Assembly: GCF_021129305.1 (NCBI RefSeq)
Contig: NZ_JAJOMB010000004.1
Span: forward strand, 186,001-250,000
Reading direction: 5' to 3'
DNA: 64,000 nt
Source: Kineosporia babensis
Lineage (GTDB): Bacteria > Actinomycetota > Actinomycetes > Actinomycetales > Kineosporiaceae
Made by a program: the position numbers and the translations under genes. The notes below the pieces were generated by a model. That model saw only the letters and a list, made by a program, of their open reading frames with translations. It did not search any database and was not told where the DNA came from. Positions 23,629 through 31,250 of this stretch are shown piece after piece (the stretch's first letter is position 1; each line of letters opens with the position of its first letter).

Positions 23629-24588
23629 ATGACGAATTCAGCGATTACAGCCTCGGGGCTGCGCAAGGCCTACGGCGAGCAGGTCGTGCTCGACGGAGTC
23701 GACCTGGAGGTACCCGCCGGCTCGGTGTTCTCGCTGCTGGGCCCGAACGGCGCCGGCAAGACCACCACCGTGCACCTGCTGACCACCCTGCTGCGGCTGG
23801 ACGGCGGCCGGGCCGCGGTGGCCGGGTTCGACGTGGCCACCCAGACCCGGCAGGTGCGCTCGGCGATCGGCGTGACCGGCCAGTTCGCCTCGGTCGACGA
23901 ACTGCTCACCGGGCGCGAGAACCTGCAGATGATGGTCGATCTGCAGCGCCGGGCCCGGCCCGCGGCGGTCGGCGAGCTGCTGGAGCGCTTCGATCTGCAG
24001 GAGGCCGCGGACCAGCGGGTGACCAGCTACTCCGGCGGTATGCGGCGCAAGCTGGACCTGGCGATGACCCTGGTCAGCCGGCCGCAGATCCTGTTCCTGG
24101 ACGAGCCGACCACCGGCCTGGACCCGCGCAGCCGCCGCACCCTGTGGCAGATCGTGCGGGAGCTGGTGGGTGAGGGCATGACCATCTTCCTCACCACGCA
24201 GTACCTGGAAGAGGCCGACCAGCTGGCCGACCGGCTGGCGGTGATCGACCACGGCCGGGTGGTCGCCGAGGGCACGCCCGAGCAGCTCAAGCGCCAGATC
24301 CCCGGCGCCCACGTACAACTGCGCCTGGCCGGCCCCGAGGCCCTGACCAGCGCCACCCGGGTGCTCACCGACGCCACCCCCGACCCGGAGAACCTGATCC
24401 TGCGGGTGCCCAGCGACGGCAGCGTGAAGGCGTTGCGCTCCCTGCTGGACCGGCTGGACGAGTACGCGATCGAGGTTTCCGAGTTCACCGTCCACCTGCC
24501 CGATCTCGACGACGTCTTCCTGGCCCTGACCGGCTCTGCCCCCTCCGCCCCCTCTGCCCCCTCTGCCCCGAAAGCGAGTGCCTCCTGA
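23629..24588 (+). CDS. ABC transporter ATP-binding protein, DrrA-like
   Basis: A 319-residue ATPase of the daunorubicin-resistance (DrrA/CcmA) subfamily that drives a two-gene exporter. Walker A GPNGAGKT (about 38-45), Q-loop TGQFASVDE, signature YSGGMRRKLDLAM, Walker B ILFLDEPTTGLDPRSR and the H-loop replaced by Gln (TTQYLEEADQ) as in DrrA, which normally has TTQYL. The C-terminal DrrA-type domain ends in four tandem Ser-Ala-Pro units. The stop overlaps the permease ATG by one base (TGATG). A SARP-type regulator follows directly, suggesting the exporter serves a regulated compound. Confidence 0.93.
   Translation: MTNSAITASGLRKAYGEQVVLDGVDLEVPAGSVFSLLGPNGAGKTTTVHLLTTLLRLDGGRAAVAGFDVATQTRQVRSAIGVTGQFASVDELLTGRENLQMMVDLQRRARPAAVGELLERFDLQEAADQRVTSYSGGMRRKLDLAMTLVSRPQILFLDEPTTGLDPRSRRTLWQIVRELVGEGMTIFLTTQYLEEADQLADRLAVIDHGRVVAEGTPEQLKRQIPGAHVQLRLAGPEALTSATRVLTDATPDPENLILRVPSDGSVKALRSLLDRLDEYAIEVSEFTVHLPDLDDVFLALTGSAPSAPSAPSAPKASAS
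24535..24570 (+). repeat. Four 9-bp units coding Ser-Ala-Pro repeats
   Basis: TCTGCCCCC-type units are repeated four times at the 3' end of the ABC ATPase gene (codons S-A-P x4, then K). In-frame unit length means copy-number changes would not break the gene. Confidence 0.85.
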
Positions 24589-25331
24589 TGAAGAACAACT
24601 CCGTGGTCATGCTCCGCCGCAATCTGCGCCACACCACCCGCAACCCGGTGGCGGTGTTCAACGCGATCCTGTTCCCGGTCATCCTGATGCTGATGTTCGT
24701 CTACGTCTTCGGTGACGCCTTCGACGTCGGCGGCGACTACCTCGACTACGCCACCCCCGGCATGCTGCTCCTCGCCGTCGTCTACGGCCTGAGCGCCACG
24801 ATCATGGCGGTGAACTCGGACATGACCACCGGCATCATCAACCGGTTCAAGGTCATGGACGTCTCCCGCGGGGCGGTGCTGAACGGGCACGTGGTGGCCA
24901 CGATTCTGCGCACCTCGCTGGCGATCCTGGCCGTGCTGTCGGTCGCGCTGCTGCTGGGATACCGGCCGCAGGCCTCGGCGCTGCAGGGGCTCAGCGCCGC
25001 CGGGGTACTGCTGCTGGTGGTCACCGCGGTCAGCTGGCTCAGTGTGGCGCTCGGCCTGGCCGCGAAGACCGCCGAGACCGCGGCCTTCTCCGGGGTGCCG
25101 CTGGTGATGCTGCCGTTCTTCAGCAGCGCCATCGTCCCGGCCGACGCGATGGGCACCGGAGTCCGGCAGTTCGCCGAGTACCAGCCCTTCACCTCGATCA
25201 TCGAGTCGCTGCGCGGGTTCCTGGCCGGCAGCCCCGACCTGACCCAGACCTGGGTGGCGATCGCCTGGTCGGCCGGGATCATCCTGCTCAGCCTGGTCTG
25301 GTCCGGCCGCAAGTTCAGCCAGCGGGCATGA
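24588..25331 (+). CDS. ABC-2 type permease, DrrB-like
   Basis: A 247-residue inner-membrane subunit with six predicted helices, the standard DrrB topology and length. Conserved features are the N-terminal LRHTTRNPVAVFNAILFPVILM and the ABC-2 motif near the end, AEYQPFTSIIESLRGFLAG. The partner ATPase is immediately upstream and translationally coupled. Exports drugs, lipids or secondary metabolites in relatives; the substrate here is not determinable. Its stop overlaps an in-frame ATG of the following regulator gene, so all three genes probably share a transcript. Confidence 0.92.
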   Translation: MKNNSVVMLRRNLRHTTRNPVAVFNAILFPVILMLMFVYVFGDAFDVGGDYLDYATPGMLLLAVVYGLSATIMAVNSDMTTGIINRFKVMDVSRGAVLNGHVVATILRTSLAILAVLSVALLLGYRPQASALQGLSAAGVLLLVVTAVSWLSVALGLAAKTAETAAFSGVPLVMLPFFSSAIVPADAMGTGVRQFAEYQPFTSIIESLRGFLAGSPDLTQTWVAIAWSAGIILLSLVWSGRKFSQRA

Positions 25332-25366
25332 TCGGGCAAACCGCCCGAACGTGGCACACTCGGCCC

Positions 25367-28300
25367 GTGCAGATCGCCATGCTGGGCCACCTCGAGGTCA
25401 CCACACCGGACGGCATCGCCGAAGTCCCGGGGGCACGGCTGCGCGGCCTGCTGGTCGCGCTGGCCCTGCACCCCGGGCAAGTGGTTTCCAAAGGCACTCT
25501 GACCGAATGGATCTGGGGCGAGAACCCACCCGCCGAGGCCACCAACGCACTGCAGCGGCTGGCCTCCCGGCTCCGCAAGATTCTGCCTCCGGGAGCCCTC
25601 GAAGGACTGCCCGAGGGTTACCGGCTGACGATCGAGCCCGAGGCGGTGGACGCGGTGCGGTTCGAGCAGCTGGTCACCGAGAGCCGTTCACCCGCAACCG
25701 ACGTCACTCACAAAGCAGTTCTGCTCCGCGAAGCTCTGGGCCTGCGGCGCTCAAGCCCAATGGTAGACGTCGGACTCCAGGACAGCGCGCGGTTCGACTC
25801 CGAGGTGGCCCGGCTGGAAGAACTGCACCTGACCGCGCTCGAGGACTGGGCCGAGGCCGAGATCGTGCTGGGCCGAGCTGGCGAGCTGGTCGCGCAGCTG
25901 CTCGATCTGGCCGTGCTCCACCCCACCCGCGAACGCCTCACGGCCACCACGATGCAGGCCCTCGCCGCAGCCGGCCGGACGAACGAAGCGCTGAAAGCCT
26001 TTCAACGCTCGCGAAACGCCCTCGCTTCGGAGCTGGGCGTGGACCCCTCCCCCGAACTCTCGGCCCTGCACGTCTCGCTGCTGCGCGGCGAGGGATCCGA
26101 TCAGGTCCGCACCCACAACCTCCGCGCCGAGCTCACCAGCTTCGTCGGCCGCCACGACGATCTCGCCGAGGTGCGCCACCTGGTCACCAGTCACCGGCTG
26201 GTCACCCTGATCGGGCCCGGCGGCTGCGGAAAGACCCGGCTGGCCAGCGAATCAGCCCTGGGTCTGGCCGATCGGCTGACCCACGGAGCCTGGCTGGTGG
26301 AGCTGGCTCCGGTGGGCCAGGGCGGCGATGTCGCTCATGCTGCGCTGGCCGCCCTCGGCCCCCGCGACACGTTGCTCGGCGAATCCGCGGGGGCCGATCC
26401 CACCGCCCGGGTGATCGCCGCGATCGGTGCGCGAGACCTGCTGCTGATCCTGGACAACTGCGAGCACCTGATCGAGCAGGCCGCCCGGTTCGCCCACCGG
26501 GTGCTCGGCGAGTGCCCCGGCCTGCGCATCCTGACCACCAGCCGGGAACCGCTCGGCATCACCGGTGAAGCGCTCTGGCAGGTCGTCCCGCTGGCGGTCC
26601 CGGCCGAGAACACCGACCCGGAGGCCTCGGCGGCCGTTCACCTGCTGCGCGACCGGGCCCGCGCGGTGCGCCGGGATCTGGCCGTCGACGCCGCCACCTC
26701 CGAAACTCTCGCCCGGATCGCCCGAGCCCTCGACGGCGTCCCCTTGGCCATCGAACTGGCCGCCGCCCGGCTGCGCACGATGACCCCCGACCAGCTCGCC
26801 GATCGCCTGGACGACCGGTTTCGCCTGCTCACTGGGGGCAACCGGACCGCGCTGCCCCGGCACCGGACCTTGCAGGCGGCGATCGACTGGAGCTGGCAGC
26901 TGCTCAGCGAGGACGAACGACGGGTGCTGCGCCGGCTGTCGGTGTTCTCCGGCGGCGCCGGCCTGGAAGCGGCCGAGGCGGTCTGCGCCGACGACCAGGT
27001 GCTGGATCTGCTCACTGCACTGACCGAGAAGTCGCTGCTGGTGGCCGAACCCGGGGCCGGGTTGCGCTTCCGGATGCTCGGCACGATCCGCGAGTACGCC
27101 GCCCGCAAGCTGGACGAGGCCGCCGAGACCGCGCAGACCCGGCAGGCGCACCTGACCTTCTTCACCGAGTTCGCCGAGGCCGCCGAACCTCACCTGCGCC
27201 GCGCCGAGCAACTGGAGTGGCTGGTCGCGCTGCAGGCCGAGCACGACAACATCAGCGCCGCGATGCGCCAGGCTCTCGCTTCGGAGGACGCGCTCTGGGC
27301 GCTGCGTCTGGCGGCCGCGGCGGGCTGGTACTGGTGGCTCAGCGGGCACAAGACCGAAGGCAGTGAACTCCTGAAGGCGGCCGCCGCACTCCCCGGCCAG
27401 GCCCCGGATGCCGCTCGGGCCATGGTCTACGCGCTGATGGCGATGTTCCTGAACTCGGGCCGGGGCGACGAGCGCGATGCGGCCGAATGGATCCAGCAGG
27501 CCCACGAACACCGCCTGCTCCTGGCCGAGCCCGCCCCGGTGCTCGAGCTGATCGACCCGCTGCACCGGATGCTGCAGGACCCGGCCGCCTACCTGTCGGC
27601 CTTCGAGCCCTTGCTGGACAGCCAGGACCCCTGGGTGAGGGCGCTGGCCCGGCTGCACATGGGCAAGGTGCGGGTGGTGCTCGGGCACAGCGGAACCGAG
27701 GCCGACGACCACCTGCGAGAGGCCCTGAGCCAGTTCCGGAGCGTCGGCGAGCGCTTCGGGATCTCCTTCGCCCACACCGAACTGGCCGCCCGCACGGCCA
27801 CCCGCGGTGATTTCGCGGCCGCGCGTGAGCACTACGAGCAGGCGATCACCGCGGTCACCGAACTCGGCGCCCGGGAAGACGTGATCACGCTGCGCGCCCG
27901 GCAAGCTCATCTGCACCTGCGGCTGGGCGATCCGGCCGCCGCCGCGGCCGTACTCGCCGAGGCGCAGCGGCTGGCCGAGCGCTCCACCTGGTCGCTGGCC
28001 CTGTTCGATCTCACCATGGCCAAGGCCGCCATCGCCCGCGAGAGCGGCGATCCGGACGAGGCCCGCCGGCACCTCGATCTGGCCACCGGCATGCTCGGTG
28101 AGGAGGCCGGCCGCGCCGACTTCCGCGCTCTCCAGCACGACCTGCTCGCCTATCTGACCCGGGACCCGGACGAGGTCCGCTTCCACCGCACCCGGGCCTA
28201 CCGGGCCGCGCTCGAGACCGGCCATGTCCAGGCCATCGCGCACAACCTGGTCGGGATCGCCGACCTCGCCCTGCTCGAGGGCCGGCCGGAGCAGGCCGCC

Positions 28301-28462
28301 CGCCTGCTGGCCGCGGCCACTGAGTTGCGGGGCCTGCCCGACCTCTCGAACCCCGATGCGGTGCGGATCGAGCGGGCGGTGGCCGGGCTGGACGCGAGCA
28401 CCGGGCCTGCGGAGGGTGACTGGTCGACGCTGGCCGAGGCCACGCTTCACCCGCTCAGCTGA
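25367..28462 (+). CDS. SARP/BTAD transcriptional regulator with NTPase and TPR-like region
   Basis: A large AfsR-type regulator (about 1,031 residues). N-terminal winged helix (about 1-90, QIAMLGHLEVTTPDG, LHPGQVVSKGTLTEWIW) and bacterial activator domain (about 95-240). Then an NTPase with P-loop GPGGCGKTRLA (about 282) and Walker B LLLILDNCEHL (about 358), followed by a long Ala/Leu-rich helical-repeat region (about 580-1,030). Two starts are possible: GTG 25367, which matches the usual 'V-Q-I-x-x-L-G' N-terminus, or ATG 25328 overlapping the permease stop (ATGA), adding 13 residues. Probably controls the coupled exporter and perhaps a distant pathway. Confidence 0.87.
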   Translation: MQIAMLGHLEVTTPDGIAEVPGARLRGLLVALALHPGQVVSKGTLTEWIWGENPPAEATNALQRLASRLRKILPPGALEGLPEGYRLTIEPEAVDAVRFEQLVTESRSPATDVTHKAVLLREALGLRRSSPMVDVGLQDSARFDSEVARLEELHLTALEDWAEAEIVLGRAGELVAQLLDLAVLHPTRERLTATTMQALAAAGRTNEALKAFQRSRNALASELGVDPSPELSALHVSLLRGEGSDQVRTHNLRAELTSFVGRHDDLAEVRHLVTSHRLVTLIGPGGCGKTRLASESALGLADRLTHGAWLVELAPVGQGGDVAHAALAALGPRDTLLGESAGADPTARVIAAIGARDLLLILDNCEHLIEQAARFAHRVLGECPGLRILTTSREPLGITGEALWQVVPLAVPAENTDPEASAAVHLLRDRARAVRRDLAVDAATSETLARIARALDGVPLAIELAAARLRTMTPDQLADRLDDRFRLLTGGNRTALPRHRTLQAAIDWSWQLLSEDERRVLRRLSVFSGGAGLEAAEAVCADDQVLDLLTALTEKSLLVAEPGAGLRFRMLGTIREYAARKLDEAAETAQTRQAHLTFFTEFAEAAEPHLRRAEQLEWLVALQAEHDNISAAMRQALASEDALWALRLAAAAGWYWWLSGHKTEGSELLKAAAALPGQAPDAARAMVYALMAMFLNSGRGDERDAAEWIQQAHEHRLLLAEPAPVLELIDPLHRMLQDPAAYLSAFEPLLDSQDPWVRALARLHMGKVRVVLGHSGTEADDHLREALSQFRSVGERFGISFAHTELAARTATRGDFAAAREHYEQAITAVTELGAREDVITLRARQAHLHLRLGDPAAAAAVLAEAQRLAERSTWSLALFDLTMAKAAIARESGDPDEARRHLDLATGMLGEEAGRADFRALQHDLLAYLTRDPDEVRFHRTRAYRAALETGHVQAIAHNLVGIADLALLEGRPEQAARLLAAATELRGLPDLSNPDAVRIERAVAGLDASTGPAEGDWSTLAEATLHPLS

Positions 28463-29642
28463 CCACGCCGGTACTGCGCAGCTGCGCGATTCTCCAGGCG
28501 GGCAGGCCCAGTTCACCGAGGATCTCTTCGGTGTGCTGGCCGAGCACCGGGGCCGGACGGCGCAGCCAGCCCTCGGAACTGCCTTCCACCTTGACCGCCT
28601 GCCCCAGAACCTGCATCGGGCCAAGCGTTCCGTGCTGCACGGTCTGCACCATGTCCAGCCCTGCGGTGACCGGGTGGTCCAGGGCCTCACCCACGTCGAG
28701 CACCGGGCCGCACGGCACGCCGGCCTGGTTGGCCAGCTCGATCCATTCCTCGGCGGTCCTGGTGGCCAGGCGCTCCTCGATCAGGCGCCGCAGCTCACCG
28801 CGGTTGGCCATGCGGGCGGCGTTGTCCACGTAGTCCGGATGGCCGATCAGGTGCTCGAGGTCGAGCACCGAGCCCAGGCGGCGCCACATCTTGTCGTTGC
28901 CGCAGGCCAGGGTGATCGAGCCGGAGGCGGTGCGGAACGTGCCCTGCGGGAAGATGATCGGGTGGTCGTTGCCGTCCTGGACCGGCACCACGCCCAGGCT
29001 CAGGTACTTCTGGGCCTGGTAGGACATCAGCGTCAGGGTGGATTCCATCAGGGACGATTCGACGACCGATCCGTGGCCGGTGCGGTCACGTTCGTGGAGG
29101 GCGGCGAGCACGCCTACGGCGGCGAAAACCCCGGTGGCCGAGTCGCTGACCGCGATCCCGACCCGCAGGGATCCGGTCTCGGCGGTGCCGGTGACGCTCA
29201 TCAGGCCGGACATCGCCTGCGCGGTCTGGTCGAAGCCGGGCAGGGCGGAACCGGGTGGGCGCTGGCCGAAACCGCTGATGTCCACGTAGATCAGGCGTTC
29301 GTTGACGGCTCGCAGCGATTCTGCGCCCAGGCCCATCCGGGTGGCCGTGCCGGGGCGGAAGTTCTGAACGAAGACGTCGGCCTCGCGGGCCAGACGCTGC
29401 ACCAGGTCGAGGCCCTCGGGTGAGCGCAGATCGACGGCGAACGAGCGCTTGTTGCGGTTGCTGGCCATGTAGTACACGCTCTCGTCGCCGTGGAACGGCC
29501 CCGATTCGCGAGCCGGATCGCCACCGGGCAGAGGCTCCACCTTGATCACCTCGGCGCCGAGGTCGGCCAGCAGCATGGTCAGCGTCGGGCCGGACAGATA
29601 GCGGCTCAGATCAACGACTTTCAGACCGTCGAGAGCGGCCAC
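28455..29642 (-). CDS. CaiB/BaiF family CoA-transferase (class III)
   Basis: Moves CoA between carboxylic acids; 395 residues, the usual length. N-terminal LDGLKVVDLSRYLSGP and VIKVEPLPGGDP are diagnostic, and the catalytic Asp is in the segment SALPGFDQTAQAMSG. GTG start at 29642 has GGAGG five bases upstream, inside the end of the preceding enoyl-CoA hydratase gene, which stops only 2 bp earlier, so the two are coupled. Together they suggest activation and hydration of an unsaturated acid, but the substrate is not readable. Its 3' end overlaps the convergent SARP regulator by 8 bp. Confidence 0.93.
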   Translation of the reverse strand: MAALDGLKVVDLSRYLSGPTLTMLLADLGAEVIKVEPLPGGDPARESGPFHGDESVYYMASNRNKRSFAVDLRSPEGLDLVQRLAREADVFVQNFRPGTATRMGLGAESLRAVNERLIYVDISGFGQRPPGSALPGFDQTAQAMSGLMSVTGTAETGSLRVGIAVSDSATGVFAAVGVLAALHERDRTGHGSVVESSLMESTLTLMSYQAQKYLSLGVVPVQDGNDHPIIFPQGTFRTASGSITLACGNDKMWRRLGSVLDLEHLIGHPDYVDNAARMANRGELRRLIEERLATRTAEEWIELANQAGVPCGPVLDVGEALDHPVTAGLDMVQTVQHGTLGPMQVLGQAVKVEGSSEGWLRRPAPVLGQHTEEILGELGLPAWRIAQLRSTGVVS

Positions 29643-29644
29643 AC

Positions 29645-30541
29645 CTACCTCCTTCGGGCCTGGAACTGCGGCGATCGACGCTCGAGGAAGGCGGCCACCC
29701 CCTCGCGCAGGTCTTCGCCGTCGTAAGCCTGGGCGTGCAGTTGGCGCAGCAGGGCGTGGCTGTCGGTGGCGAACGGGTCGGAGTCGGCCAGATCGGTGAC
29801 CTGCTTGGCGGCCCGGACGGTGACTTCCGGCGCCAGGCAGATGGTCCGGACCAGTTCGGCCACCGCGGCGGCGAGTTCGCCCTCGGGCAGCACCTTCTGG
29901 ACCAGGCCCCAGCCCAGCGCCTGTTCGGCGCTGATGACTTCGCCGCTGAGCAGCAGGTACTTCAGGTTGGCGGCACCGATCGCCCGGCTGACCGCACGGG
30001 TTTCGGTCAGGCCCAAGGTGACCCCGAGCTTGGCCGCCGGAATGCCGAAGCGCGCGCCGGCCCCGGCCAGCCGGACGTCGCAGGCAGCAGCCAGCTCGCA
30101 GCCCCCGCCGATGGCCAGGCCCTGCACCATCGCGATCACCGGGAACGGCATGGCCTCGACGGAAGCCAGGGCGGCGCTGACCGTTTCGTTGTAGCCGGCC
30201 GCTACGTCGGCCCCGATCCGGTGGGCGGGGAACTCGGCGATGTCGGCCCCGGCGCTGAAGGCCCGGCCACCGGCGCCGCGCACCACCACGGCCCGCACCG
30301 ACCGGTCTTCGGCGAGTTCGGCCAGGTTGCGCTCGATCTCGCGCCAGGCCTGCAGATCGAGCGCGTTGTGCCGGCCGGGCCGGTCCAGCGTGATCACCGC
30401 GGCGTGACGTTGCTCGACCTCGACCAGATCGCAGCGGACCAGGCCGGCGGCCTGGTTCTCCACCGGATCCGACCGCAGGGCCTCGGCCAGAAGCGTTCCG
30501 GAACCAGCTACGTCCACAGTTGTGGTCCTGCCGGCGGCCAT
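29645..30541 (-). CDS. Enoyl-CoA hydratase/isomerase family (crotonase fold)
   Basis: A 298-residue crotonase-type enzyme. Oxyanion-hole motifs GGRAFSAGADIAEF and AIGGGCELAAACDV are present; the second catalytic-Glu region reads LGLTETRAVSRAIG. About 40 residues at the N-terminus (to VRCDLVEVEQRHAAV) precede the usual start of the family. The ATG at 30541 follows GAGGAGAGG closely, so the extension appears real. First gene of the pair with the CaiB-type CoA-transferase; divergent from the GlcG/HbpS-like gene. Hydratase, isomerase or lyase activity cannot be separated by eye. Confidence 0.9.
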   Translation of the reverse strand: MAAGRTTTVDVAGSGTLLAEALRSDPVENQAAGLVRCDLVEVEQRHAAVITLDRPGRHNALDLQAWREIERNLAELAEDRSVRAVVVRGAGGRAFSAGADIAEFPAHRIGADVAAGYNETVSAALASVEAMPFPVIAMVQGLAIGGGCELAAACDVRLAGAGARFGIPAAKLGVTLGLTETRAVSRAIGAANLKYLLLSGEVISAEQALGWGLVQKVLPEGELAAAVAELVRTICLAPEVTVRAAKQVTDLADSDPFATDSHALLRQLHAQAYDGEDLREGVAAFLERRSPQFQARRR

Positions 30542-30597
30542 GCCTCTCCTCGCCTTTGATCGGAGCCAGGTGGTCAACTCGCGCACATCGTTCCATA

Positions 30598-30642
30598 ATT
30601 TCCGAAATGCGTCACGAAAATTCCACCTGGTGAAATTGTTTC
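30598..30642. promoter_or_regulatory. Divergent control region, crotonase / GlcG-like genes
   Basis: In the 130-bp gap between divergent starts lie ATTTC-C-GAAAT (30598-30608) and GAAA-TTG-TTTC (30632-30642), both perfect short inverted repeats in a locally A+T-rich stretch. Likely promoter and operator area; regulator unknown. Confidence 0.4.
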
Positions 30643-30671
30643 GCAGCTCCCCGGATCAAGGAGTCGGCCGG

Positions 30672-31103
30672 ATGAACACACTCACGCTGGACGTCGCCCG
30701 CACCATCGTCGCGGCCGCCCGGGACCACGGCCGTCGAGCCGGGCTGAAACCGCTCACCGTGGTGGTGCTGGACGCGGGTGGGCACGTGGTTGCCGCCGAA
30801 CGGGAGGACGGCGCCTCGAACCGGCGCTTCGACATCGCCTTCGGTAAGGCGCACGGAGCGATCTCGCTGGGGCTCGGCTCGCGAGCGCTGATGGAGCGGG
30901 CCGAGCAGCAGCCGTTCTTCATCGCCGCGGTCACCTCGGCGGTCGGCGGTGCGCTGGTGCCGGTGCCCGGCGGGGTGCTGGTCCGTAGCCCTGAAGGCGC
31001 GCTGATCGGGGCGGTCGGGATCACCGGCGACAGCTCGGACAACGACGAGGCGGCGGCCGTGGCCGCGATCGAGGCAGCTGGGTTGAGAGCGCAGCCCGCC
31101 TGA
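30672..31103 (+). CDS. GlcG/HbpS family protein (DUF336)
   Basis: A 143-residue single-domain protein of the family of GlcG (glycolate locus) and HbpS (secreted haem-binding sensor partner in streptomycetes). Core pattern: LTVVVLDAGGHVVAAERED, then KAHGAISLG and GGVLVRSPEGALIGAVGITG. No signal peptide, so cytosolic. ATG at 30672 has AAGGAG eight bases upstream. In many actinobacteria such proteins sit in pathways for diol, glycolate or CoA-linked metabolism; here it diverges from a crotonase-CoA-transferase pair. Function is unproven; cofactor binding or a chaperone-like role are possibilities. Confidence 0.85.
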   Translation: MNTLTLDVARTIVAAARDHGRRAGLKPLTVVVLDAGGHVVAAEREDGASNRRFDIAFGKAHGAISLGLGSRALMERAEQQPFFIAAVTSAVGGALVPVPGGVLVRSPEGALIGAVGITGDSSDNDEAAAVAAIEAAGLRAQPA

Positions 31104-31222
31104 CCGGATGTAGTTGGGTAGGTGACGGTCGGTGACGCTGAGCAGGGCCGGGCCGCCTTTTGGGGTGGCGTTGGACTCTTCGGACCGGCCAGTACGTGTG
31201 CATCCGCTGTCTTCCACGACAA

Positions 31223-31250
31223 TCCCCCCATGAGTTCTGACGTGGGGGGA
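31223..31250 (+). promoter_or_regulatory. Hairpin covering the start codon of the giant membrane protein gene
   Basis: TCCCCCCA (31223-31230) and TGGGGGGA (31243-31250) form a perfect 8-bp stem with a 12-nt loop. The A of the ATG is the last base of the left arm and no purine-rich ribosome site precedes it. The fold could limit initiation. Confidence 0.5.
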
